Of a stretch of 64,000 nt of DNA, positions 10,201-19,287 are shown piece by piece. The notes beneath the pieces were generated by a model. It ran no database searches and was not told the DNA's origin. It saw nothing but the letters and a program-made list of their open reading frames with translations. Where the stretch lies: positions 4,267,629 to 4,331,628 of the forward strand of contig CP012816.1 in NCBI GenBank assembly GCA_001936135.1, written 5' to 3'. Positions within the stretch are counted from its first letter, which is position 1. The number at the start of each line of letters is the position of its first letter. The stretch comes from Saccharomycopsis fibuligera x Saccharomycopsis cf. fibuligera (taxonomy: Eukaryota; Ascomycota; Saccharomycetes; Ascoideales; Saccharomycopsidaceae). The position numbers and the translations under genes were made by a program.

Positions 10201-11886
10201 GTCAACATCGTCATGCACAACAGTTTCGTCCAAATCTAGATACAAATAGATCAACTCCATTAAGCTTCTATTGATAGTATTAGCTCTTTCTTGGATGGTA
10301 CTTTTGGAATCATTAGACGATAAAGTCATAATTAAAATTTCAAGTAAATCGCAAATTAAAGGAATGAAGCTCGTTGGAGTAATATTCAACAAAGTTTCAA
10401 TCCAATGTAGCACCTCAAATTGAACATCTTCATTTTTGTTATCCAAGTTCGCAATCAAGATTCTGTTGATTTCAGGGAAATTCAAATGCACGTCCTGTAA
10501 TGGGATGTAAAGAGCGCCATCAGTGTCGTTATAATATGAATCTTCAATATCACTTTCATCCTCTTCTGAATCCTCGCCAAAATCAGAACCTTCATCTAAA
10601 GCATCTTCGTCATTGTCAATGTTTTCAAGTACTGAACGGTCTGTATCTTTACCATCATCAGTACTGGCTTCATTATCTTCAAGGTTTCCTTCTGTGTCTT
10701 CATCACCAAAATCACCTCTTTTGTCTTTTTTTCTCGATTTGGAATCATCTTGCTTGGACCTCGATAAGAATATATCGGCTGAATTCAGGCTGGCAGTTCG
10801 TTGTTGAAAGTCTTGTTGCTGTTGATTTTCTTTTAATTGTAATTGTGGTTGTCCTTGCTCTTCCTCCTGCTGATCTTCCTGATGGTGCTGCTGGTGCTGC
10901 TGGTGCTGTTCCTGCTGGTGCTGGTGCTGTTCCTGTTGTTGTTGTCTTTTGATTTCCTCTAATTGCTTTTGCTTTTGAGCTTTTTCAGCCCGTAGCTGTC
11001 TATCTTTTTCAACAATTTTTTTGATCTCGACTATTTTTTTGATCTCTTCTAAAAACATAGCCAAACATCTGCTCGTTTGAATTCTAACATCTTTCTTCGG
11101 ATCACTTAAAAACCCAAGCAAGCCTCCCAAGAAATTTGGAAGGTAACTAATCAATTCCAAGTCTGGTACAGAATCAAGCAACATGATCCAATCAACAAGA
11201 AAAAGTCTAGTGTATGGGTTGTTTGTAAACAATCTTTCCTTGAGCACTGGAATAAATTTGGGCAAAGAGAAGGCTGTTGCAGTTTGGCGGGAATTGACCT
11301 GAACATAATATCCACTTGCATCAACATAGTTGGATTCCAATAAGTAGGAATCATCGCTTGCATCTCTATTTATGACGGAAACATAAGTAGCAGCTTTTTC
11401 GCTAACAATATCCTTGATCAAACGGTTGAATAAGTCGGCACCGTTTTTGATGCTATGTTCGGAATCAGCATATAACCTGCACAAGACGTCAAAAATATCG
11501 TTGAAGTAAACGAGAATTTCGCCTTTGGCAACTTTGGCAATGTTGTAGAGGGCCTCGCACGCATAGTACCTAACTTGAGCAGCTTGGTCGCTGAAGCAAG
11601 CAAGAACAGGCATAATGATTCTGTCCAAATACTCAGCAATATGAGCTGAGCCGAGAGCTATTGCCACGGCAGCAAGCCCAATAGAACCGCCGTTTCTTGC
11701 GTTTGGTTGGTGAACTGCGTAAGCGTAGTCTTGACATAGCTGGTCGATGATCTTCAGAATCTGTTCTCTGGCTTCAGGGGAATTTTGGGCAAGAAGCTGT
11801 CTGACGGTTTTCTCAACGGATAAAGCGGCAGAACGTCTTTTCTCATAAAGCCTGTCGCCCAAGGCTTTTGCAGTAAGCTCGTCCAT
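7240..11886 (-). CDS. VAC14: Vac14, scaffold of the PI(3,5)P2 synthesis complex
   Basis: HEAT-repeat scaffold that binds the lipid kinase Fab1 and the phosphatase Fig4 at the vacuole membrane and controls phosphatidylinositol 3,5-bisphosphate. The start chosen (MDELTAKALGDRLYEKRR) matches the family N-terminus. The frame stays open 85 codons further, to an ATG at 12141, but that part is unlike the family and contains a CACGTG site, so I treat it as promoter. That gives 1548 residues. The N-terminal HEAT block with DYAYAVHQPNARNGG and YYACEALYNIAKVAKGEI, and the C-terminal Fig4-binding block (near 830-935, with LESPVFVKLRLQLLE and KYPYLLKCLYGILM) are clear. Between them is an inserted Gln/His-rich and acidic stretch (about 285-465). 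After about 935 follow some 610 residues of Ser/Asn-rich sequence ending in Asn runs. The known yeast protein is about 880 residues and lacks this tail. Confidence 0.92.
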   Translation of the reverse strand: MDELTAKALGDRLYEKRRSAALSVEKTVRQLLAQNSPEAREQILKIIDQLCQDYAYAVHQPNARNGGSIGLAAVAIALGSAHIAEYLDRIIMPVLACFSDQAAQVRYYACEALYNIAKVAKGEILVYFNDIFDVLCRLYADSEHSIKNGADLFNRLIKDIVSEKAATYVSVINRDASDDSYLLESNYVDASGYYVQVNSRQTATAFSLPKFIPVLKERLFTNNPYTRLFLVDWIMLLDSVPDLELISYLPNFLGGLLGFLSDPKKDVRIQTSRCLAMFLEEIKKIVEIKKIVEKDRQLRAEKAQKQKQLEEIKRQQQQEQHQHQQEQHQQHQQHHQEDQQEEEQGQPQLQLKENQQQQDFQQRTASLNSADIFLSRSKQDDSKSRKKDKRGDFGDEDTEGNLEDNEASTDDGKDTDRSVLENIDNDEDALDEGSDFGEDSEEDESDIEDSYYNDTDGALYIPLQDVHLNFPEINRILIANLDNKNEDVQFEVLHWIETLLNITPTSFIPLICDLLEILIMTLSSNDSKSTIQERANTINRSLMELIYLYLDLDETVVHDDVDSTASAGVANNNINTNTSINISNNDHDLSSMATSKEDSKAKNAVIYSPDKRALIYSADLKNSARFLDPANEDGNSVYNSLINIITNNLLNVNESTKLLLLDWLIMLHKKSYKLFLSSSLSKTFQILLKSLCGESSLAIEKDVILISEISTSANDTRFTQLMMDLTTLFKNDRKLLETKGNFIIRKLCANLNAERIYKSLAHVLFDIDNFTGLSGASRTVTSSKNLKNNLGFISIMVQILNSNLITAPELAELRNKLRNIHTKEDWQLFATIFKSWSYNAPACLSLCLLSQNYELAYNLLKIFVEFEITMNLLIQLDILVQLLESPVFVKLRLQLLEPDKYPYLLKCLYGILMLLPQSNVFDILQKRLNSINGFTANSNILSASSSNILSPSGTSISSAAAASANSKLISSRKQKYNELIKVFREIQQKHEDVKLDRFLKTNSNSSSNNSNNNENNANVESTATASESVHENKPSELNKASDDFNTTNSILGFSTFTNSGTPKLGPNTAFSHRQASGLRPLRNTALVTAISNRIGSPIKNFAKNTPSVGLDRYDAQATHSRSASNSTTSNLPILNRTAGGGNSSLGNHTNNSTITNSGTNNHTSSHNNGSSSYGFHHQHNSQENSSNITSLKNKISSLNIANSSPKYPTASIKSSNLSAYSNIFNNSSASSAASSIHNNITSNNNSTAGNINAGNNTSSNAATPVPHNLNTSASGTNTVVSSNKNTSYSPASGIAKPHNDLVANNSNTDSVIHSTGSIISGVSYQKLPEANENNSTNTNLESKKNDTESNKSVKDVPQGHSVLKKNISGNNDSNNNSNNNKNNDNNNNNNDYDDDNDNNNANNNNNKNKSNNNNNNKNDNDTNNKNKNKNDNETNNNNKNSNNNNHNNSNNNHNNNDINHNNNHNNNNNNNSNDAVAGGYSISTSSGDSAFNNSLSNISRPSKKINKINTSNNSSQQHLSKNNASNSNSNSGNMNAQGHNIARKNDVL
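7471..7770 (-). repeat. AAT/AAC-type trinucleotide repeat tract inside VAC14
   Basis: About 300 bases of imperfect ATT/GTT triplets on the plus strand, coding for long Asn runs broken by Asp, Lys, Ser and His in the Vac14 tail. Such tracts change length easily between strains. The frames on the other strand that are open here are side effects of the repeat. Confidence 0.85.
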
Positions 11887-12062
11887 TGGAAGGGGAAAGT
11901 CTGCGGAGATGTACTGCGAGATGGACTGTATCTGTTTAACGCCATCAAGACTGTTGTTATGGGATAAGTATCCGTAAGATCCCACTAAAAAGTAAACAAA
12001 ACCATTAGCCGCCTCCAAGCTGTGTTTCTGGATCGATCTTGAGGGGCGGCAGCAGTGGTTCC

Positions 12063-12068
12063 CACGTG
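12063..12068. promoter_or_regulatory. CACGTG site upstream of VAC14
   Basis: Palindromic E-box in the context CCCACGTGAT, about 180 bases before the preferred VAC14 start. ATCACGTG is the consensus of the yeast bHLH factor Cbf1. A second CACGTG is at 12342-12347. Function is inferred from the motif only. Confidence 0.35.
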
Positions 12069-12927
12069 ATCCATGTACAAGTTGGTCCATGTACAAGTAG
12101 ATCCATTGGTACCAGCGGAACGGGGCAGAACAGAGTGCCATATTCTAGATGACGCTGGGCCAGAGATAGCGGGCACCGGACCCAAGTAGGATCCTTGCGG
12201 CGCCGGCGGTATATCGCCGCCGAACAAAAACACAGATACCTGCTGTTGCTTGCGAGGCAGGGCATGCGAGGATTGTCTATTGGGTGTATCGGAGACTCTT
12301 CAACAGAACAGTGTGTATATACATATCACCTGCCGCTGCCCCACGTGAATGCTGTCAACCGGAGGGACACCAGCCATACGCATCCCCAGAGACGAAACAC
12401 AAACAGAGTCGATGGCGGCTTTAGCATTACAGCTGTGGTGCAGTCAGAACCTAGAGGCGCTGAGGCCTCTCGGAGAACCGTTATCAGAGTGTTGCTGGAG
12501 CATTGCACAGGGCTCGCCGTTCATCGTGACCAACAAATACAGCACGATACAGCACAGCACCACAGCAAGCGAGGCTCGGCGGTTGCTGCCTAAGCTTAAT
12601 TTCGCAACAGAGCTACAAGACTATGCAATTAACACTGCCAGCGGCTCAGTGAACATCACTGTTTTCAGTGAGCATCTCCGATCAGTCCACCCGCGGGTAT
12701 TGACCTGTGTTGGCAGTTGCTTCGCAAAGAGAAAAGGAAGAAAGAGTGGCAATTGCTGTGGCTGGTGGTTAGTAGTGCCATGAGCGCGGATTACCCTCCC
12801 GTGCACCGCCCAAGTAGCACAAACAACAGAAAGACAGAGGCAGAAAACACAAGAAAAAGAAAACAACAGCGCAGGCGGGAATTCATTAATGCTCATCTTG
12901 CGACCTTCATCCTTCTTACAGCTCACC

Positions 12928-12963
12928 ACTCTCACACTCTCACACTCTCACACTCTCACACTC
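12928..12963. repeat. CACTCT six-base satellite
   Basis: About six copies of a CACTCT/CTCACA unit about 500 bases upstream of the PSR1-type gene, in its promoter or 5' leader. Confidence 0.8.
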
Positions 12964-13458
12964 CAGCACTCGTTGCACTTGCTCCATCCCAAGCTCTCAA
13001 ACTCCCATACTCGTCACATTCCTGTTCCACTGTTCCTGTCTGCTACTCTCGCCAGATAAAATATCCTCACTGCCCCTACTCTAGTCTTTAACCGCCCGCG
13101 CTCTGACCAAATTCATCTATCCTCGCGCTTCCGTTGTTCCCCCACTTGGAGTTGCGACAAAAGAAAAAATAAAAAAAGATTTTTTTCCGTGCTCTAGATC
13201 TCGTTGGTTTTTCCTCTTGAGCTTTCTCTTTCAAGTCTGAGTTCCCATCAAAAACCAGGAGGGAGTTTGTTTATGAACATATACATTCGTTCGTTTACGG
13301 TTTCAACGTCGAGCAAGAAAGAGAAAAACACCTAAAGTTTAGCAGGAAAGCCAGATCCAGATACTAGCTTTATCGAGTTTCAACCGCGTTCAAGTCCGTA
13401 TTCGTCGCTTTATACTTGTGTTTTCAAGATCAGTAAAAAAACATCAACATAGCGGTTC

Positions 13459-14646
13459 ATGGACAAAATACTATCCTCGATTTTATGTTGCTCTTTTGGC
13501 TCCAAACCTGAACACAAATCCTCCACTTCTTCCACTTCTTCCTCAAGAAACACAGCCGAGAGCAACAAAAGAGCCGATTTGAAGAAGTTGGACCAAAACG
13601 ATGATATTGACGAGGTTGGAAACGTTAGTATAGATAAAATGAAATCAAACAATGCTCAAACAATAATCCTCCAACCAGTAGCTAACAATATCGACCAGAA
13701 AGATTCTCAAACAAAAACGTCGTCTTCATACACACCTACTCCTGTCACCCCTGTAACGCCAAATTCCAATTCTAATTCCAATTCTAATTCTAATTTTAAT
13801 ACTAATCCTAATAATGCTAATGGTAATGTTGATGCTAATCAAAGGCAGCAGAATGAAGCCACCTACGCCCACGATAGCGATGTCCGGACTAACGAAGCAT
13901 ACCAGAGTCACGCAACAGTCCATAACGATGCTAACATAACGCCTAATGGCGATGCCAATAATGGTGATCAAGACGTCAATAACGTGCAACCGTCATCGAG
14001 CAACGTATCGGAATATGATGGCCAGGAGTTCATTGACGAAAGCCAGTTTGACTTGACTGCTATGCAACCCGATCAAGTAGTAGCGTCTACTGGCTGGTTG
14101 CTAGAAGCACCTGATAAAAAGTACAAGAATAAAAAATGTCTAGTGTTGGATTTGGATGAAACCTTGGTCCATTCCAGTTTCAAGTATTTGAGATCTGCTG
14201 ACTTTGTTATACCAGTTGAAATAGAGGGGCAAATTCACAATGTGTATGTGATAAAAAGACCAGGGGTTGATGAGTTCATGAAAAGAGTGGGTGAGCTATA
14301 CGAAGTTGTTGTGTTCACTGCTTCAGTGTCTAGATACGGCGATCCTTTGCTAGATGAGCTCGATATACACAAAAGTGTGCACCATAGACTCTTTAGAGAC
14401 TCATGCTACAACTATCAAGGCAACTATATCAAGAATTTATCGCAGATTGGAAGACCTCTAAGGGACTTGATTATTATTGATAATTCTCCCGCTTCATACA
14501 TATTCCATCCCCAGCATGCTGTCCCAATTTCGAGCTGGTTCTCGGACGCTCATGATAATGAACTACTAGATATTTTACCGTTTTTAGAAGATTTGGCAAA
14601 GCAAGATGTTGACGATGTTAGCTTGGTGCTAGATGTGACTACATGA
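13459..14646 (+). CDS. PSR1: Plasma-membrane phosphatase of the Psr1/Psr2 (SCP/FCP1) type
   Basis: 395-residue protein of the HAD-superfamily small CTD phosphatase group. In S. cerevisiae Psr1/Psr2 act with Whi2 in the general stress and sodium response at the plasma membrane. The catalytic domain fills the C-terminal 170 residues. Nucleophile D231 and general acid D233 lie in [13 protein letters not shown]. The block [19 protein letters not shown] and the final [15 protein letters not shown] are diagnostic. The N-terminus [14 protein letters not shown] has the Cys pair (C10, C11) that is palmitoylated in Psr1, but lacks the Gly2 I recall in the yeast protein. Residues 20-200 are low-complexity, with an NSNSNSNSN run. 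The leader is long. A 24-base T-run follows the stop by about 30 bases. Assignment to PSR1 rather than PSR2 cannot be made. Confidence 0.88.
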   Translation: MDKILSSILCCSFGSKPEHKSSTSSTSSSRNTAESNKRADLKKLDQNDDIDEVGNVSIDKMKSNNAQTIILQPVANNIDQKDSQTKTSSSYTPTPVTPVTPNSNSNSNSNSNFNTNPNNANGNVDANQRQQNEATYAHDSDVRTNEAYQSHATVHNDANITPNGDANNGDQDVNNVQPSSSNVSEYDGQEFIDESQFDLTAMQPDQVVASTGWLLEAPDKKYKNKKCLVLDLDETLVHSSFKYLRSADFVIPVEIEGQIHNVYVIKRPGVDEFMKRVGELYEVVVFTASVSRYGDPLLDELDIHKSVHHRLFRDSCYNYQGNYIKNLSQIGRPLRDLIIIDNSPASYIFHPQHAVPISSWFSDAHDNELLDILPFLEDLAKQDVDDVSLVLDVTT

Positions 14647-15960
14647 AAGAGTTGTGGTCTAAATATCGGAGTTTTTACTTTTTTTTTTTTTTTTTTTTTT
14701 TTAAAAAATTTTTTTTTTTCTTCTTTCCTATTCTATTTTACTACTTGTTTATTTTTTTCCCTACTAATTATTATTATTGCTTTTGAAGGAAATCAATAAA
14801 AAAAGTATCAGGGTTGCAAAGTGAATATTAATTTTAAATTGTCAAGGGACAATTGACATCATCTTTTTTTCTTTCTTTTTTTATCCTTTCAAGTTTTTTT
14901 GAATCATCATGAATTTTGTTTTCCCTTTTTTTTTTCTTCTTTGTTCAAGTTCTTTCATTTTGTTTGACTTTTTTGGAATTTCTCATTATTTTATCATTTC
15001 TTTTTGTCTGCCATTTTTTGCCTAGTTTTTCTCACTTATTGAATTTAATCTTTCGTTTCTGTCAATTTGCTGAATGGATCTAGCTAATTTCTTTTGTTCA
15101 TTTTATGTATACTTTATATTTTATTTTATTAGCAAATTTGTTTTTAGTTTTATTTTCCATTTTATGCTCTTATATGTTACGTCATTCATTTTGTTGAGAT
15201 TTTGTTCTTGCTTAATTAACTTGATTTTCATTCCCTTTTTTTTGTTTTTTTGGTTTCGTTTCAGATTTTGCAATTACGTCAAGAATCACTATCTATAATT
15301 CCATTTACTCGGCTTTATTTTAAAGTCATAGACGATCTATTATGATAAAAAAAGTGTTTACTAGCGCAAACTATACAAATTGTAATAACGATATTATTAT
15401 AAAGATCGAGTAGCAGCAACGCTGATTGTTTTTAAGGCTGGGCTGTTGTAATTTATTACGTTCCTGTGAAAAGGATCATTTACTGCGCCAAGATTCTGGA
15501 ATCATCAGTGTGGCTTGGACCTAGAGAATCAGAAACAGGTGTGCAGGATTATACAGGAAACGCTTGTTTGGGTTTAACATTGTCAATGCACTTGATTCAT
15601 AGAAACTTCTTCCCTGGATGCAGTCACAGTGGGGCAATCAAAGATAACAAAAAAAAAAAAAAAAAAAGACTTTTTGTTTTTATTTCAAAAGAAATGAAGC
15701 GACTGTGTTGGGTAAAAAGAATTGTGCTTAAACAGGACGGAGCCCAGCGTACGTTGCAAGGTACCCCGCGATATGATGTTTGGCATAACTAAAAAGATTT
15801 GCGGTGTATGTGTCATGTCGATTATCTACAGGAAAATAAAAAGCACTTGTTGGAAAGGTTCAAATATGGCAGTTTTCTAAAAGTTTATTAGTTTATGAGC
15901 ACCTGGTATGTATAAGTGTATAGCACGGTAAAAATTAGAGAAACAATCAGACAACGCTAC
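14647..15960. other. Convergent spacer between PSR1 and NAT1
   Basis: About 1.3 kb, very T-rich in the left half (14670-15260), with a 24-base T-run at 14679-14702 and an A-run at 15650-15667. The short open frames here have no recognisable product. Both flanking genes end towards it. Confidence 0.55.
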
Positions 15961-18558
15961 TCAAATCCAATAGTACTCCTCAACACCCTTTGATTTAACG
16001 TAGTCTTTAGCAATAACAACATCATTAGGCTTCAATGATTTTTCAAACCCGCCATCTGAAGCATGCATTATTTTGTCACCATAGTTAGCAAATTCTGCTA
16101 AAAATTTGGCCTCAGCATTAGCAGCATCAGCATCATCATTATCAAATACCAACTTCAAAGCTTTCAAAAAATAGTAGTTGCTTTCAATATCATTGCCAAC
16201 AAATTGAGAATATTGTACCAATGATCCAGACAAACGCAGTTTAGCAAAATCTGGAAACGTAGTTTCTACCGATTTGGAAACAATTTTTTTCAATGCAGCG
16301 AGTTTTGGGTCATCTACTTGAGCATTATTGGCAAGGGTCAATTTGGTTAAAAAGTATGGCAACAAGGTGGTCTCAGAAATTAGCGTTTTGGCAGTTTTAA
16401 GGGTTTGGAAAGCCAAAAGATATTTTGCTTGATGATAAAAGATTAAAAAGGCTAATTTGGTATAAAACACCGTAGCTTTGTTCTTTAATAAACTAAAAGT
16501 TTCATTAAGTTGATCAATTGGAGTGGTAGTGTTGATAAGCTGCTCACCATAGACATCCTGATCGTTGTCATAAGCAGTTACTTTACTAATTTCTTCCTCT
16601 TTTTTCTTGTTAAATTTGTTTTTGTTTTTATTCTTGTTCTTTTTCGTGATAGCCAAAGTGGTGTATTTTTCAAAAAGGTTGATCTTTTGATCTTTTGTGG
16701 CTAAGTCATGGTTAATTTGCAAATAAATCTCAGAGATACCCTTGACTGATCTAAGGAACAATGGTTGGTCATAAAGTTTATCAGCCCAGTGTAACATATC
16801 AATATAAGCTCTTGGAGTACCTTTTCTCATACAGTAACTGTGGAAGTCCAATTGATCATTGTCATAGTCTTTGTAGTTCTTAACCACTGCATTGAATCTT
16901 TTCAAGGCAAGACCTTTAAATTTGTTGACCAAATCAATGTCTTCTTTAATCTCCTTAAGGGTTTCTGGTGGAATTTCCGCATCTTCAGCATCCAAAATTG
17001 TCAAACGCTTAAGCAAAGTGTTCTTAGCTTCTTGGAATAATCTAAAGTAAGATTCAGCTTCCTCAATAATATACCAATTGGCTTGCATTAAATGCAAGTC
17101 TTTCAACCCATTAATGGCATTATCATTTTTAGTAAAAAGAGAAGCAACTTTGATGGCATTATCAACATCGTTAGATCTTAAATAGTATTTGACAGTTTTA
17201 CAGTTGATAAATCTATCTTGTAAATCTAATAGTCTGGCACTGTTGACGATTTCACTGGCTTTTTGGAATTCACCCTTGTGCTTGGTGATTTTACCTTTTA
17301 ACAAGTAGAGCTCAACCAATGTTGGAGAATGGTTGATGGCTTTATCAACATACTCTTCAGCCTTGGCTAAATCTTGAAGGGTCAAGTAATGTTGCGAGAT
17401 GAAATATAATGTCCAAACAACTACGGTTGGATCAGCAACTTTACCAGAAGTAATTTCTTCTAAATATTTGAAAACCAATCTTTCAAGAACTTTAGCCTTT
17501 TCTGGACTCTTGTAAACGAATGATAGAGCATTAAACACTGATGGAACGCCTCTTGAAAGTTTTGAGGTTAAGTAAGCATTTAATTTGGATTCAAACTCTC
17601 TGCTAGCTGATGGCAAGAACACCAATGGGATAATTTTTGGAGGATCAGATCTTGGGTAAAACTTCTCAAGCTTGTTGTACAATCTAAGTCTCTTGCTGAT
17701 TTCAGAAGAAGCGATACCCAAGCTAGCTTCCAACAAGTAGTAGTAGTCTACCTTATCAGGGTTTCTTTGCAATAATTTTCTGTAGGTTAAAGAAGCAGCT
17801 TTATGATCCCCAAGCATAGATTGATACAATGCTCTAGATTCGTAGACACTTAACTTGTCCAAGACGTTCGGCTCAATTTTTTCTAAATTCTCCAATGCTC
17901 TCTTAACATCACCACTTTCAAAAATAATTCTGTTTTTGTAAAGTAAACATTCCGAATGCTCAAAAAACTCAGGCTCAGAAAGTTTTCCTTCAGCCAAATC
18001 TTCGAATCTTGTCAATGTTTTCTCGGCTAAATTGTATGTTTCATTCAAGTGGTGGGCCACGGCCAAACCAGTCCAGTGAGCTCTATAACCTGGGAATTCA
18101 TCTAAAATCTCGCCCCTGGAAGTTGCCATTGCTTTATATCTTCTTAATTGGGCTTCTGTGACTGACAAATCTTTCAAAATGTTCTTGTTTTCCGAGCCAT
18201 TGTCCAATGCCAATCTGTAGTATTTGGCGGCTTCGGCATAATCACAGATGGCTCTACTGAAAATGGCAATAATGTGGTTGATGATCGGGTTAGACTCATC
18301 CTCTTTCAATGCTTTGCGGAAGTACAGCTTAGCTTCAACATGTTCTGGGTCTTCGTTCTTGCCGTTAGCGCTGTGGATGTTGTACAATAACAACCCCTTC
18401 AATGCCAAAGATGGTGCATGGGACTTTTTCTTCAAATTGGTGTCAATAAGCTTCAATGCCTTCTTGTGGTGCTTGGCCTCGTACAATTTCAAGGCTTCTT
18501 TGAAGTTCGTATCCTCTTTAGTTTGGAAAAGCGGCTGGCCCCTTGCTCTTCTAGACAT
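15961..18558 (-). CDS. NAT1: NatA N-terminal acetyltransferase auxiliary subunit
   Basis: 865-residue TPR-superhelix protein, orthologue of yeast Nat1 (854 residues) and human NAA15. It anchors the catalytic subunit Ard1 to the ribosome so that nascent chains starting with Ser, Ala, Thr or Gly are acetylated. The N-terminus FKEALKLYEAKHHKKALKLID and the following TPR-like repeats match the family. So do FPGYRAHWTGLAVAHHL and FHSYCMRKGTPRAYIDMLHW, which are among its most conserved stretches. Near residues 635-655 a Lys/Asn patch (KKNKNKNKNKFNKKK) corresponds to the basic region reported to touch ribosomal RNA in other species. The first ATG fits the family. No introns. The promoter is shared with EPL1. 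Confidence 0.95.
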   Translation of the reverse strand: MSRRARGQPLFQTKEDTNFKEALKLYEAKHHKKALKLIDTNLKKKSHAPSLALKGLLLYNIHSANGKNEDPEHVEAKLYFRKALKEDESNPIINHIIAIFSRAICDYAEAAKYYRLALDNGSENKNILKDLSVTEAQLRRYKAMATSRGEILDEFPGYRAHWTGLAVAHHLNETYNLAEKTLTRFEDLAEGKLSEPEFFEHSECLLYKNRIIFESGDVKRALENLEKIEPNVLDKLSVYESRALYQSMLGDHKAASLTYRKLLQRNPDKVDYYYLLEASLGIASSEISKRLRLYNKLEKFYPRSDPPKIIPLVFLPSASREFESKLNAYLTSKLSRGVPSVFNALSFVYKSPEKAKVLERLVFKYLEEITSGKVADPTVVVWTLYFISQHYLTLQDLAKAEEYVDKAINHSPTLVELYLLKGKITKHKGEFQKASEIVNSARLLDLQDRFINCKTVKYYLRSNDVDNAIKVASLFTKNDNAINGLKDLHLMQANWYIIEEAESYFRLFQEAKNTLLKRLTILDAEDAEIPPETLKEIKEDIDLVNKFKGLALKRFNAVVKNYKDYDNDQLDFHSYCMRKGTPRAYIDMLHWADKLYDQPLFLRSVKGISEIYLQINHDLATKDQKINLFEKYTTLAITKKNKNKNKNKFNKKKEEEISKVTAYDNDQDVYGEQLINTTTPIDQLNETFSLLKNKATVFYTKLAFLIFYHQAKYLLAFQTLKTAKTLISETTLLPYFLTKLTLANNAQVDDPKLAALKKIVSKSVETTFPDFAKLRLSGSLVQYSQFVGNDIESNYYFLKALKLVFDNDDADAANAEAKFLAEFANYGDKIMHASDGGFEKSLKPNDVVIAKDYVKSKGVEEYYWI

Positions 18559-18754
18559 CTTTGATGGGCGTTAATTATTCAGTTTGCCGATTGACCTTTT
18601 ATATTCAATCTTGTTCCACTGTAGCATAAAAATATGCTTAATGTTTGTTCACTGGATATCTTCTATCGTTCTGTTTTCGATGATCTAGTGGGTGAAAACC
18701 AGCGCTACATAACCATATAAGTCACATGATACACTTTTCACAGTGGGTTTGTAT

Positions 18755-18760
18755 CACGTG
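18755..18760. promoter_or_regulatory. CACGTG site between NAT1 and EPL1
   Basis: Palindromic E-box about 200 bases upstream of NAT1, in the Cbf1-like context ATCACGTG. Motif evidence only. Confidence 0.35.
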
Positions 18761-18863
18761 CAACACATGATCTCTTCTCTCACTTTTTTTCTAAATTGAG
18801 AAGGCGTGCCGATACCCTACCTAAATACTTGCCTGACAACGGAGCATAGCAACCTTACTACAC

Positions 18864-18887
18864 AACAAACAAACAAACAAACAAACA
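18864..18887. repeat. CAAA tetranucleotide satellite
   Basis: About six CAAA units between NAT1 and EPL1, probably in the EPL1 promoter or leader. Confidence 0.8.
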
Positions 18888-19287
18888 GATAAACGCCTAT
18901 CGCCCAATTTCGCCTCAGCGCCCGCTGCTGCCGCCCTTCAACCAGTAATCCAGCAATCGCAGCGTTCTCAGCAGGAGCGGGCACGGGTGAAAATTTTTTC
19001 TTCTCCTTTGGCGCTCAACTCGGCGGTAATAGGGGACCTAATACCACCGCGAAAATACACTTGTCAACAACAATAACAACGCACTAGCAAAGCATCAACA
19101 TACACACAACTACGAGCAGCCGCCCTCCAGTCAATCGAAGTAAATAGCATCCAATTGACATCCGCAACCTGTCCTCGGTTCCTCAGCGTCCTGACATGGC
19201 CATCAGCTCTCCTTCATCCTACTGATCAGTCTTTTTCGCCACCCACCCAACCCCTAATTAATAAATGTCACATTTATGAGAACGACG

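Larger units (their letters stand above)
11887..13458. other. Divergent promoter region VAC14 / PSR1-type phosphatase
   Basis: About 1.57 kb shared by two divergent genes. It is unusually GC-rich for this window between about 12020 and 12800. It contains two CACGTG sites, a pair of 13-base direct repeats (TCCATGTACAAGT at 12070-12082 and 12086-12098) and a six-base satellite. Several open frames here are long only because GC-rich sequence has few stops, and none looks like a protein. Confidence 0.5.
18559..19287. other. Divergent promoter region NAT1 / EPL1
   Basis: About 730 bases. It contains a CACGTG E-box in GTATCACGTGCA (18755-18760) and a CAAA satellite at 18864-18887. A short open frame at 19155-19364 overlaps the EPL1 start and is not convincing. 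Confidence 0.5.

Noticed and set aside
12195-13091. Several frames of 60-144 codons between VAC14 and PSR1
   Set aside because: They overlap each other on both strands in a GC-rich promoter region, and none resembles a protein family.
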